Of a DNA stretch of 64,000 nucleotides, positions 24,529 to 33,290 are shown in pieces; position 1 is the stretch's first letter; the number at the start of each line of letters is the position of its first letter. Under the pieces are notes generated by a model. It ran no database searches. It saw only the letters and a program-made list of their open reading frames with translations, and was not told the origin of the DNA. A program made the translations under genes and the position numbers. The DNA comes from Dokdonella sp. (GTDB taxonomy: Bacteria; Pseudomonadota; Gammaproteobacteria; Xanthomonadales; Rhodanobacteraceae). The stretch is taken from NCBI RefSeq assembly GCF_019634775.1, contig NZ_JAHCAS010000001.1, positions 1,488,001 to 1,552,000 on the forward strand. Reading direction: 5' to 3'.

Positions 24529-27500
24529 TCAGAAGCTGATACCCAGCGACAACTTGAACGTGCGCGTCGGTGTGGTGATGCCATTGCCGTTGCGGTTGCC
24601 GAAGTTGGCGTTCGGCGAGCCTGGGCCGCCTCGCCAAGTTTCATAATTGTCCCAGTTGTAGGTGTTGAGCACGTTGAGCACGTCGGCACGCAGGCGGATG
24701 GCGATGCCTTCGCCGAGGTCCCAGTACTTCGTCGCGGCCAGATCGATCTGTTTCGTGCCGAACGTGCCGTCAGGCGTGTACGGGTCGAAGAAACAACCGT
24801 TGAAGCTGGTGGCGTCGTAGCAGTTGACCGCTTCCTTCGGCACCGGGCTCGCGAACGTCGCCTTGGCCGAGTACATCACGCCCCCCGGGCCGTCGAGGAT
24901 GCCGGTGACGACGAGACGGTGGCGTGGGATGCCGAGCGAGCGCAGGAAGCCCTGACCATCCGGGTTCGGATAGTCGAAAACATAGTGTTCGTCATTGAGT
25001 GCGGCATTGAGCCGGTTCTCGCGTGCATGGGTGTATGTGTAGGCGAAGGTCACGCCCCAGCCCGAATCTTCCGTGTAGGGTTTTTCGAGCGAGAACAGCG
25101 CCGATTTGGTGCGTGTCTCGATGCCATTGTCGGCAATGATCAGCGTGCCGAAGCCGGGAATGGGCTGGCCCCAGGGCTGGCCGCCCCAAGTCCACGCGGG
25201 ATTTTCGCGGAAGCTGCCGTTCGGCCAGCGGTTGCCGAGCGCGAAGTAGATGCCGTCCTTGCTCTCGACGTAGGAGAGCGTGGCCGAGGTATTCCAGTCG
25301 ATGCCACCCATCGTCACGGTGTTGCGCATGCCGAGACTGAACTGGTCCGAGTACGGCGTCTTGAGGTCGTTGCTGAGGAGATTGACCTCGCCGCCGATAT
25401 TCGGGTTGGTTGCGACCAGCGCGGCGAGACTGGCCCGGTTGAAATATGCGGGATCCCAGGCCAGGCAGTTGCCGACACCGACTTCGCAGGGACGGCTCAC
25501 GGTGTCGAAGTTGAACACATAGCGCGGATACGAGCCTTTCGAGCGTTCGAGCGCGAGGTAGTCGAACAGGTTGCGGTCGTAGGCGCGTCCGGCACCGCCG
25601 AAGATCACGTGGCGCTGATCCTCGAACAGATCGTACGAGAAGCCGAGTCGCGGCTGCCAGGCGTCCTTGAATGCCTTTCGGTTGCTGCCGTTGCCGATGA
25701 AGTTCTCGATGTCGTAGTCGGCGTTCTGGAGGTTGGCCCAGCTGCGCAGCGCGGAGGCGAGCTCGGCGCTCGGGCGATAGTCGAGATAGCTTGGCACCTT
25801 CTCGTAGTCCCAACGCAGGCCGAGGTTGAGCGTCAGCTTGCTGTTGACTTCCCAGTCGTCCTGGAAATAGATGCCGAACTGCTTGGAGGTGGTCACCACG
25901 TTCGGATCGCGCCCGGGGACCGGTTCGCCGAACTGGACCTGGAACGGGATGCTGAGGCTGCCGTAGACGTCGAAAAAGTATTGCGGGCTGTAGGGCTGTC
26001 GCTCAAAGGCCCTGATCTCGATTTCCTTGTACTTGAATCCACCCTTGAACACATGGTTGCCGGCCCACTCGAGGCCCGACCAGGTCAGATCGTCCTGGAT
26101 CGCCCAGCCTTTCTGGCCCTTGTTCTGGTAGTTCTCGCCGGCGCCGACATTGAGCAGGCTGCGCTGCTGGTTGTCGCTCGGACGGAAGAACACGTAGTGC
26201 GATCCGTAGCCGTCTAGGGTCAGAGGCTTCGGTTCGTAGGTCGAGTCCTCGAAGGTGATGTGGGCGTCGTTGAGCCAGTTGCCCGAGATGAACTGCCAGC
26301 GCAGGTCGGTGCGCGTTTCCTCCTGGTGCTTGGTGCTGGCGAAGGAATAGGCATTGGCACCCGTGTTGCCCTGTATATCGTCCTCGACGCGGTGCTTGCC
26401 GGAGAGTTCGAACAGGTTGTTCTCGTCGGGTGTCCAGGTCAGCTTGGCGAAGTAGAGATCTTCTTCGAAGGGTGTCGACGTTGGGCCGAGTTCGGCCTGT
26501 GCCGCCGGCGGCAGCAGCGAGATCGGCACCGAGTTGTCGCCGATCGCCACCTCGCCAGGGGTGATGATTTCCTTGTATTCGTATGAGGCGAAGAAGAACA
26601 GCGTGTCCTTGATGATCGGGCCGCCGAGCGAGGCGCCGTACTGCTTGTCCATGGTCTCGATCTTCTTGCCGCCGGCGCGTTCGGCGGGACGGATCGCGCG
26701 CCAGCCTTCATGCGTGTAGTCGAAGAACGCGTCACCGTGCAGTTCGTTGCTGCCGGACTTGGTCAGCGCGACGATCGCCGCGCTGCTGATCTGGTCGAAC
26801 TCGGCCTTGTAGTTCTGCGTGATGACCTTGTATTCGCCGATCGCCGACTGCGGGAATGGATTGCCGCGCGAACCGTCCTGGCCGCTGATGCCGCCCTTGA
26901 GGACGTAGTTCTTCTGGCCGACGCCGTCGATGAAGACATTGATGCCGTTCGAGTTCTGGCCGCCGCTGCGCAGCTTGGTCGTGCCATCGCTGTTCTGCGA
27001 GAAGATCACGCCCGGCACGGTGTCGGCGAAGGCGAGGAAGTTGCGGTTGATCTGCGGGATCGCGTCGATCTGTTTCTGCGAGATGTAGGTGGCGATTTCC
27101 GAAGTCTTCGTTTCAGCGATCGCCTGTGCGGTCACCGTTACCGTGTCCATCGTCGCCGTGTCGATCGGTGCGCCTCCGTCGACGGCGAGGTCGAGGGTTG
27201 CGACCTGACCGACCTGGAGGATGATGGTCCGCGAACTCGTCGCGCCGTCGGCGGTCACGTCGATGCGCCAGGTGCCGGGCGGCAGGCCGGCCAGTGAATA
27301 GGCGCCATTGGCGTTGCTCTGCACGCGGCGGACAAGGCCGGTGGCGATGTTCGTCGCCGTGATCTCGGCGCTACCGGCGGGGCCGGTGGCGTTGGTGACC
27401 TGGCCGCGTACGCTGGCTGCCGTGGCTTGTGCGAACGCGGCGGGGACGGCGGTGAGCAGGCACGTCGCCAGTGCGGCTGCAAGCAGCCGTGGTTGCGGGA

Positions 27501-27531
27501 ATCGTGTGGCTGAAGCGGTACGGTGACTCAT
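24529..27531 (-). CDS. TonB-dependent outer-membrane receptor (Oar-like, carboxypeptidase-regulatory N-domain)
   Basis: A 1000-residue outer-membrane protein. A signal peptide (about residues 1-35, ending AAFAQ) is followed by a carboxypeptidase-regulatory-like beta-sandwich (about 38-125: SVRGQVTNATGPAGSAEITA ... LPPGTWRIDV). A plug domain follows (about 140-260, with LRSGGQNSNGINVFIDGVGQ) and then a 22-strand-type barrel ending in FKLSLGISF with a terminal aromatic. This layout is that of Oar/CarO-type receptors used for large glycans or peptides. A strong GGAGGGGAGAAG site supports the start. It is the second gene of the lacI operon and the probable glycan importer. Confidence 0.95.
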   Translation of the reverse strand: MSHRTASATRFPQPRLLAAALATCLLTAVPAAFAQATAASVRGQVTNATGPAGSAEITATNIATGLVRRVQSNANGAYSLAGLPPGTWRIDVTADGATSSRTIILQVGQVATLDLAVDGGAPIDTATMDTVTVTAQAIAETKTSEIATYISQKQIDAIPQINRNFLAFADTVPGVIFSQNSDGTTKLRSGGQNSNGINVFIDGVGQKNYVLKGGISGQDGSRGNPFPQSAIGEYKVITQNYKAEFDQISSAAIVALTKSGSNELHGDAFFDYTHEGWRAIRPAERAGGKKIETMDKQYGASLGGPIIKDTLFFFASYEYKEIITPGEVAIGDNSVPISLLPPAAQAELGPTSTPFEEDLYFAKLTWTPDENNLFELSGKHRVEDDIQGNTGANAYSFASTKHQEETRTDLRWQFISGNWLNDAHITFEDSTYEPKPLTLDGYGSHYVFFRPSDNQQRSLLNVGAGENYQNKGQKGWAIQDDLTWSGLEWAGNHVFKGGFKYKEIEIRAFERQPYSPQYFFDVYGSLSIPFQVQFGEPVPGRDPNVVTTSKQFGIYFQDDWEVNSKLTLNLGLRWDYEKVPSYLDYRPSAELASALRSWANLQNADYDIENFIGNGSNRKAFKDAWQPRLGFSYDLFEDQRHVIFGGAGRAYDRNLFDYLALERSKGSYPRYVFNFDTVSRPCEVGVGNCLAWDPAYFNRASLAALVATNPNIGGEVNLLSNDLKTPYSDQFSLGMRNTVTMGGIDWNTSATLSYVESKDGIYFALGNRWPNGSFRENPAWTWGGQPWGQPIPGFGTLIIADNGIETRTKSALFSLEKPYTEDSGWGVTFAYTYTHARENRLNAALNDEHYVFDYPNPDGQGFLRSLGIPRHRLVVTGILDGPGGVMYSAKATFASPVPKEAVNCYDATSFNGCFFDPYTPDGTFGTKQIDLAATKYWDLGEGIAIRLRADVLNVLNTYNWDNYETWRGGPGSPNANFGNRNGNGITTPTRTFKLSLGISF

Positions 27532-27604
27532 GGCTTCTCCCCTCCGAGGGTGAGCGTGTTTGTTGGACAGCGGTCGGTTGACGCGTGGTGCGTGGAATCT
27601 CTTG

Positions 27605-28624
27605 TCAGCGGGAATGGCCTGGGGTGCACGCGACGGGCTGCGCGCCGCAGGATTCGCGGACGATCAGTTCGGGGGCGCCGATCGCGTGCGGCTGGACGTC
27701 GTCGCCGGCCAGCGTGGCGATCAGCGTGCGTGCTGCGCGTTCGCCGAGCTCGGCGATCTTGACGCGCATGGTGGTCAGTGGCGGTGTGACGAAGCGCGCC
27801 ATCGGGATGTCGTCGAAGCCGGCCAGGGCAATGTCTCGTGGTACCGAGATGCCGGCGACCTGCAGCGCAAACAGGCAACCGAGCGCCATCATGTCGTTGG
27901 CGGCAAACACGGCGTCGGGTCGCTGCACCATGCGGTTGATCTCGATGCCGGCGAAGTACCCGGACTTTTCGCTGAAGTCGCCGCGCAACACGATCAGTTC
28001 GCTGTCGTTACGACCGGCGAGTGTGTCGCGCACGCCGCGCAGGCGCTCGTCGGCGTCGAAGTTGTGTTCGGGGCCGGCGATCATGACGATGCGGTGGTGA
28101 CCGCAGCCGAGCAGGTGCTCGACCATCGTGCGTGCGCCGCCGTAGTTGTCGATCGCCAGCGTGTGGTGGTCGCCGTCGCCGGCACGTGTGTTCATCAGCA
28201 CGGTCGGCACGCCCGGTGGCAGGTTCTTCGCGAGCAGTTCGGCATCGGCGTGCGGCGACATCACCAGCAGGCCGTCGACGCGTCCGCTGAGCGCGCGCAG
28301 TGCGTCGGCAGTTTCCTCGGCCGATCCGTGCGAACTCGACACCAGCAGGTGCAGGTTGTGTTCGCGCGCGGCCACGTCCATGCCGCGCATCAGTTCGGAA
28401 AAGAACTCGCCGTACAGGTCGGGCACGATTACGCCGATCGTCTGCGTACGGCGCGTGATGAGGCTGCGCGCGGCGCCATGCGGCATGTAACGCAGACGCG
28501 CCGCGATCTCGAGGATGCGGCTGCGCATCGCAGGGGTGACGTTGGTGTGGCCGTTGAGCGCACGCGAGACGGTCGCGACCGACACGTTCGCTTCGCGTGC
28601 AACGTCTTTGATCGTCACCGGCAT
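27605..28624 (-). CDS. LacI-family transcriptional regulator
   Basis: 339 residues from the ATG at 28624, chosen because MPVTIKDVAREANVSVATVS is the canonical start of the helix-turn-helix and AAGGGG lies upstream; an in-frame ATG at 28648 is possible. Residues 3-50 are the DNA-binding domain with hinge (GAARSLITRRTQTIGVIVPD), and the rest is a periplasmic-binding-protein-like sugar sensor. An exact TGTAAnCGnTTACA site lies 40 bases upstream, so it probably represses its own operon. The same site precedes GH1. It heads the receptor/GH144/ABC operon, with 73 bases to the receptor gene. Confidence 0.95.
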   Translation of the reverse strand: MPVTIKDVAREANVSVATVSRALNGHTNVTPAMRSRILEIAARLRYMPHGAARSLITRRTQTIGVIVPDLYGEFFSELMRGMDVAAREHNLHLLVSSSHGSAEETADALRALSGRVDGLLVMSPHADAELLAKNLPPGVPTVLMNTRAGDGDHHTLAIDNYGGARTMVEHLLGCGHHRIVMIAGPEHNFDADERLRGVRDTLAGRNDSELIVLRGDFSEKSGYFAGIEINRMVQRPDAVFAANDMMALGCLFALQVAGISVPRDIALAGFDDIPMARFVTPPLTTMRVKIAELGERAARTLIATLAGDDVQPHAIGAPELIVRESCGAQPVACTPGHSR

Positions 28625-28663
28625 GCCCACCAGCCCCTTGGCCATCACGGTCGCAGTCCGCGA

Positions 28664-28677
28664 TGTAATCGTTTACA
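28664..28677. promoter_or_regulatory. LacI-family operator upstream of lacI
   Basis: TGTAATCGTTTACA has perfect TGTAA/TTACA arms around CG and extends to ATGTAA/TTACAT. Its position before the regulator gene indicates autoregulation of the whole operon. A near-identical site is at 6525-6538. Confidence 0.8.
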
Positions 28678-28744
28678 TGGTGCGGTGTCGGATCTGGGTT
28701 TGTCATGCTGCAACACAGCAGTAGGCTGCGGTGGCGCCGTCCGA

Positions 28745-29731
28745 TCAGGCAGCCAACGCTTGCTGGTCGGCCAGGCGAGCGAAGTAGTCGCGGGTCAGGC
28801 GCAGTTGCAGGCCGGCATCCTCGGCGGCGTTGACGACCTGGCGGAAGCCGGCGTTCTCGGGGCGGTCCTTCGCGTACCAGCCGAGGTGCTTGCGCGCGAT
28901 GCGCACGCCCTGGTGTTCGCCGTAGAAGGCGTACAGCGATTCGAGGTGTTCGACCAGGATCGTGCCGACTTCGGCCGGTGTCGGCGCTGCCGGTTCGCGG
29001 CCGTCGGCAAGAAAGCTCGCGATCTCGCCGAGGATCCAGGGCCGCCCCTGCGCGGCCCGCCCGACCATGACCGCGTCGGCGCCGGTGGCGTCGAGCACGG
29101 CACGTGCCTTGCGCGGCGAGTCGATGTCGCCGTTGGCGAGCACGGGGATGTGCACGGCGCGCTTGATCGCGGCGATCGTCGCGTATTCGGCTTCGCCGGC
29201 GTAGAGGTCGGCGCGCGTGCGTCCGTGCACGGCCAGCGCGGCGATGCCGGCGGCCTCGGCAATGCGCGCGATGGCGACGCCGTTGCGGTTGTCTCGGTTC
29301 CAGCCGGTGCGAATCTTCAGCGTGACCGGCACGTCGACGGCGGCGACGACGGCTTCGAGGATGCGCGCGACCAGGGCCTCGTCCTGCAGCAGAGCCGAGC
29401 CCGCCCAGACATTGCAGACCTTCTTGGCCGGGCAACCCATGTTGATGTCGACGATCTGCGCTCCGTGATCGACGTTGTAGCGTGCGGCATCGGCGAGCAT
29501 GGCCGGGTCGTGACCGGCGATCTGTACCGACACCGGTGCCGGTTCGCCGACATGGTCCATGCGCTGCAGCGATTTGCGCGTATGCCACAAACGCGGATCG
29601 GAAGCGGTCATTTCCGACACTGCCAAGCCCGCGCCGAGCCGCTTGCACAGCTGGCGGAACGGCTTGTCGGTGACGCCTGCCATCGGCGCGAGCACGACAG
29701 GCGGATCGATGAGGTAGGGGCCGATGTGCAT
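28745..29731 (-). CDS. dusB: tRNA-dihydrouridine synthase B
   Basis: Reduces uridines in the tRNA D-loop using FMN and NADPH. The 328-residue protein starts MHIGPYLIDPPVVLAPMAGVTDKPFR; it has the catalytic cysteine in INMGCPAKKVC and FMN-phosphate binding residues in LANGDIDS and VMVGRAAQGRPWI. In many gammaproteobacteria fis follows dusB; here lacI follows instead. A palindromic repeat begins only 13 bases upstream of the start codon, so the promoter must lie within or beyond that element. Confidence 0.95.
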   Translation of the reverse strand: MHIGPYLIDPPVVLAPMAGVTDKPFRQLCKRLGAGLAVSEMTASDPRLWHTRKSLQRMDHVGEPAPVSVQIAGHDPAMLADAARYNVDHGAQIVDINMGCPAKKVCNVWAGSALLQDEALVARILEAVVAAVDVPVTLKIRTGWNRDNRNGVAIARIAEAAGIAALAVHGRTRADLYAGEAEYATIAAIKRAVHIPVLANGDIDSPRKARAVLDATGADAVMVGRAAQGRPWILGEIASFLADGREPAAPTPAEVGTILVEHLESLYAFYGEHQGVRIARKHLGWYAKDRPENAGFRQVVNAAEDAGLQLRLTRDYFARLADQQALAA

Positions 29732-29744
29732 GTGCGGCAGTTTA

Positions 29745-29992
29745 GGGATGACCTGATCAATCCCACAATGGCGTCATGACATCCGCAAGGTTCGCAGCGG
29801 CGTGGGCGTGGCGAGGCGCAGGCTGGTTGCCTGGGCTTGCCGCGCACGCCGCGCTGCGGGCCTTGCGGATGTCACCCCGTCATGGGGAATCAAAAGGTTG
29901 GGGCCGTCCTGTGCGGGCGCAGCTCGGCGTTGCACCGGGATCTGCGCCCGCACAGGACGGTGACGCCGTTGTGGGATCGATCAGGGCGTCCC
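29745..29992. repeat. Composite palindromic (MITE-like) element, long copy A
   Basis: Its ends are imperfect inverted repeats of about 34 bases: the left runs GGGATGACCTGATCAATCCC then ACAATGGCGTCA, and the right is its complement, ending at 29992. Inside are nested pairs: TGACATCCGCAAGG at 29776 with CCTTGCGGATGTCA near 29859, and CCGTCCTGTGCGGGCGCAG with its complement near 29945. It fills most of the 366 bases between dusB and the DedA gene. I find no gene in it; 29993-30097 holds nothing I can name. A shorter copy is at 56028-56144. Confidence 0.75.
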
Positions 29993-30097
29993 CAGACCCT
30001 GGCCCCCAAAGCGCCCTGCTAAACTGCACGCCGCTCAACGCCACCTACGCGCCGCGCCGATGCCGATTCGCCCACGCATCGATCGATCGCCGCGCCG

Positions 30098-30775
30098 ATG
30101 CCCGCATCGGTGTCGCCGCTGATGGATCTGCTCGACACCCTGATCCGCTTCTTCACCGAGAACGGCTACATGGCTGTGTTCGTGGTGTTGCTGATCTGTG
30201 GTTTCGGCGTGCCGATTCCCGAGGACATCACCCTCGTCGCCGGCGGCGTCATCGCCGGACTCGAATACGCCAACGTGCATGTGATGTGCGCGGTCGGTCT
30301 GGTCGGCGTGCTCGCCGGCGATTCGCTGATGTTCATCGTTGGTCGAGTGTTCGGCACGCGCGCGCTGCGTCTGCGCTGGGTCGCCTACCTGCTCACGCCG
30401 CGTCGCTACGCACGCGTGCAGGCGAAGTTCAGCCGCCACGGGACGCGCCTGATGTTCGTCGCGCGCTTCCTCCCCGGCCTGCGCTCGCCGATCTATCTCA
30501 CCGCCGGCATGACGCGGCGCGTGTCGTTCCTCAAGTTCCTCGCGCTCGACGGCCTGGCCGCGCTCATCAGCGTGCCGCTGTGGGTCTACCTCGGCTACTA
30601 CGGCGCGCAAAACCACGAGTGGCTGCTGACCTGGTTGCGCCGCGGCAAGTTCGTCGTGTTCGCCGTGCTGGCCGTGCTGGCGGCGATCGTCTTCATCTAC
30701 TACAGGCGGCGCATCCTCAGGCGCCGCAGCCTGCTACGCCTGCGCGAGTTGCGTCGGCAGCAGCGTGCCGGCTGA
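30098..30775 (+). CDS. DedA-family membrane protein
   Basis: A 225-residue inner-membrane protein of the DedA/VTT superfamily, whose members act in lipid-carrier flipping and membrane homeostasis. It has the N-terminal re-entrant region GFGVPIPEDITLVAGG with acidic residues, and the basic motif FVARFLPGLRSPIYLTAGM (R-F-x-P-G-x-R) that marks the family. The C-terminus ends in an Arg-rich cytoplasmic tail. It stands alone between a repeat and the haem protein. An in-frame ATG at 30122 is an alternative start. Confidence 0.9.
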   Translation: MPASVSPLMDLLDTLIRFFTENGYMAVFVVLLICGFGVPIPEDITLVAGGVIAGLEYANVHVMCAVGLVGVLAGDSLMFIVGRVFGTRALRLRWVAYLLTPRRYARVQAKFSRHGTRLMFVARFLPGLRSPIYLTAGMTRRVSFLKFLALDGLAALISVPLWVYLGYYGAQNHEWLLTWLRRGKFVVFAVLAVLAAIVFIYYRRRILRRRSLLRLRELRRQQRAG

Positions 30776-30947
30776 TCTCCGGGCCGAAACGATCGAGGTG
30801 CCCCGTGGCGCCCTGCGCCACGTTTTCTCGTTATTGTGGAATCGTGACACGGTGCCCTGATCGGCGGGCATGCTCGTGCACAGTATGCGCCGGCCGTTCG
30901 CTTCGGGCTTGCGCGCGGGTACATGGACTTCCGGGGGTGGGAACGTG

Positions 30948-33116
30948 ATGAAGAATGCCTGGCTTGAGACACTCGGTGCGGCGCTGCTGGGCCTGGCCTG
31001 CGCGGCGCAGGCGCAGGCGCAGGGACCCACGCTGGCGAATCCGGTGATGTTCGTCACCCAGTTTCCGATCAGCGACGACTTCGCCTCGATCGGTGCGGTG
31101 TTCGCCAACCATCGCGGCGCGATGAACTCGGCCGGTCGCGGCGGCGACCTGTACATCCGCTATCCGAATGGCAGCCTGCGCAACCTGACCCAGGAAGCCG
31201 GCTACGGCATGAGCGGGTTGCAGGGCGCCAACGCGATCGCGGTGCGTGACCCGGCCGTGCACTGGAGCGGCACCAAGGCCATCTTCAGCATGGTCGTTGG
31301 CGCGCCGACGCAGTACCAGTGGAACAGCTACTACTGGCAACTCTACGAAGTCACCGGTTTCGGCCAGGGGCAGACGGTAACGATAACAAGGGTGCCCAAC
31401 CAGCCCGCCGACACCAACAACGTCGAGCCGGCCTATCTGTCGAACGGCGACATCGTCTTCGTCAGTGACCGTACCCGCGATGGTTCGCGTCACCTGTATC
31501 CGCAGCATGACGAATACGAATCCACGCCGACCCCGACCGGCCTGTGGAAGCTGGTGCCCGCGACCGGCGCGCTGAGCCTGCTCCAGCATTCGCCCTCGGG
31601 CTCGTTCAGGCCGTTGGTCGACCGCTACGGCCGCATCATCTTCACGCGCTGGGACCACCTGCAGCGCGACCAGCAGGCCGACGCCGGCAACCACGGCAAC
31701 TTCAACTGGGCCTCCGAGGCAGCCGACGCCCCGCGTCTGGCGACCACGGCTGAGGTGTTTCCCGAGTCACGCTACGACACCGCGACCAGCTACGGTCACA
31801 CGATCAACCTGTTCCTGCCGTGGATGCTCAACCAGGACGGCAGCGGCGAGGAGACGATCAACCACATTGGTCGCCATGAGCTGGTCGGCTACTTCAACCG
31901 CAGCCTGCGCAACGATCCGAACCTCGTCGAGTTCAGTCCGGGCGCGCGGCCGAACCAGAACGTCACCGAGAACTGGCTGCAACTGGCCGAGGACCCGACT
32001 GTGCCGGGCCGCTACGTAGCCATCGACGCGCCGGAGTTCTACACGCACGCGTCCGGGCAGATCGTCGCCATGACCGCGCCACCGGACCGCAATGCCGACA
32101 CGATCACGGTCGACTACCTCACGCCGCGCAGCACGCGCGGCATTCATGCCGGCACTCCGCCGGCCGACTTCAGTGGTCACTACCGCAATGCGATCGTGCT
32201 CGCCGACGGCAAGCTCATTGCCGCACGCAGCACCCATCCGGGCGCAGCCGGCAACGACGGCACGCGTCCCAATCCAAACCCACGCTACAAGTTCCGCCTG
32301 CATCTGCTGACCCCCTCGGGCGGCAGTTACGTGCCGGCTGCCGGCGGCGAGCTGACCGCCGGCATCAGCAAGAACATTTCCTATTGGGATCCTGACGTGC
32401 TGGTCAGCTACAACGGTCCGTTGTGGGAGCTCTCACCGGTCGAAGTGCGCGCACGAGCGGTGCCACCAGCGCCGACCACGCCGCTGGAAGCGCCGGAGCA
32501 GGCAGTGTTCGCGCAGACCGGTGTTGCCGCTGCCGACTTCAAGGACTTCCTCGCCCGCAACGACCTCGCCGCCCTGGTCGTGCGCGATGCAACCACGCGT
32601 GACGATGCCGACCGCCAGCAGCCGTTCAACCTGCGCGTGCCGGGCGGCGTGCAGCATGTCGGCGCCGGCGGGCAGGTCTATGACATCGTCTGGATGCAGT
32701 TCATGCAGGCCGACCAGATCCGCGGCATCGGTGGCATCGACACGCCGACCGCGGGTCGGCGCGTGCTCGCCCAACCCCTGCACGACGCGGCCGCGCTGCG
32801 TTTCATGCCGGCGGCCAGCGGCGCACCGGCCGGCGCCGTGCGCATCGCCGGTGATGGCTCGGTGGCCGCCCTCGTGCCGGCGCGTCGCGCGCTGGTCTGG
32901 CAGAGCACCTCCGCGGACGGCACGCCGGTCGTGCGTGAGCGCTACTGGATCTCGGCGCAGCCAGGCGACATCCGCGTCTGCGATGGCTGCCACGGCGTCA
33001 ACCAGACCAACCAGGCCGGCGGTGGACCTGCCCAGAACAGCCCGCTCGCCCTGCGCGACCTGTTGATCCACTGGCGCGACAACATCGACGTGATTTTCCG
33101 CAATGGGTTCCAGTAG
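30948..33116 (+). CDS. Secreted monohaem protein, hydrazine-synthase-alpha-like
   Basis: 722 residues from the ATG at 30948, preceded by GGGGGTGGG and starting a signal peptide (MKNAWLETLGAALLGLACAA). A beta-propeller-like part follows with WD/PD40-type phrases (AYLSNGDIVFVSDRTRDGSRH, DRYGRIIFTRWDHLQRDQQ). Near the C-terminus is one c-type haem motif, VCDGCHGVN (CxxCH). This layout resembles proteins annotated as HzsA-like (hydrazine synthase alpha subunit), but no partner subunits or anammox genes are nearby, so hydrazine chemistry is not implied. The protein ends NIDVIFRNGFQ, close to the ending of the S8 peptidase downstream. Redox role unknown. Confidence 0.75.
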   Translation: MKNAWLETLGAALLGLACAAQAQAQGPTLANPVMFVTQFPISDDFASIGAVFANHRGAMNSAGRGGDLYIRYPNGSLRNLTQEAGYGMSGLQGANAIAVRDPAVHWSGTKAIFSMVVGAPTQYQWNSYYWQLYEVTGFGQGQTVTITRVPNQPADTNNVEPAYLSNGDIVFVSDRTRDGSRHLYPQHDEYESTPTPTGLWKLVPATGALSLLQHSPSGSFRPLVDRYGRIIFTRWDHLQRDQQADAGNHGNFNWASEAADAPRLATTAEVFPESRYDTATSYGHTINLFLPWMLNQDGSGEETINHIGRHELVGYFNRSLRNDPNLVEFSPGARPNQNVTENWLQLAEDPTVPGRYVAIDAPEFYTHASGQIVAMTAPPDRNADTITVDYLTPRSTRGIHAGTPPADFSGHYRNAIVLADGKLIAARSTHPGAAGNDGTRPNPNPRYKFRLHLLTPSGGSYVPAAGGELTAGISKNISYWDPDVLVSYNGPLWELSPVEVRARAVPPAPTTPLEAPEQAVFAQTGVAAADFKDFLARNDLAALVVRDATTRDDADRQQPFNLRVPGGVQHVGAGGQVYDIVWMQFMQADQIRGIGGIDTPTAGRRVLAQPLHDAAALRFMPAASGAPAGAVRIAGDGSVAALVPARRALVWQSTSADGTPVVRERYWISAQPGDIRVCDGCHGVNQTNQAGGGPAQNSPLALRDLLIHWRDNIDVIFRNGFQ

Positions 33117-33191
33117 GAGACGGCTGACCAGCCGTTCGGCTGTTGAAAACCAGCCGTGATGCTTTTGCATTTGCGGCGCGTCGTGCCCCGA

Positions 33192-33260
33192 TAGGAGCCC
33201 GTTCACGGGCGATGCTCTCGTCGATCGCGCCGACAAGCATCGCCCGTGAACGCGCTCCTA
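33192..33260. repeat. 25-bp-arm palindromic repeat, family 2 copy 1
   Basis: The arms TAGGAGCCCGTTCACGGGCG + ATGCT (33192-33216) and their complement (33236-33260) differ at one base and enclose a 19-base loop. It lies between the haem protein gene and the ribokinase gene, which converge. Related copies are at 39633-39704 and 53014-53084. Confidence 0.8.
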
Positions 33261-33290
33261 GGACAGCAGCGTTGAGGTGCGTGCGCGGCG

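Noticed and set aside
24079..26217. A 712-codon plus-strand frame and others opposite the TonB receptor gene
   Set aside because: Antisense shadow of the receptor and GH144 genes; no family motif or ribosome site.
27560..29779. A 739-codon plus-strand frame opposite lacI and dusB
   Set aside because: Antisense to two clear genes; no recognisable domain.
29776..30948. A 390-codon plus-strand frame covering the repeat and the DedA gene
   Set aside because: Its first part is the palindromic element and the rest overlaps DedA out of frame.
30948..33116. A hydrazine-synthesis function for the haem protein
   Set aside because: Only one subunit-like protein is present, and no anammox partners; resemblance alone does not justify the function.
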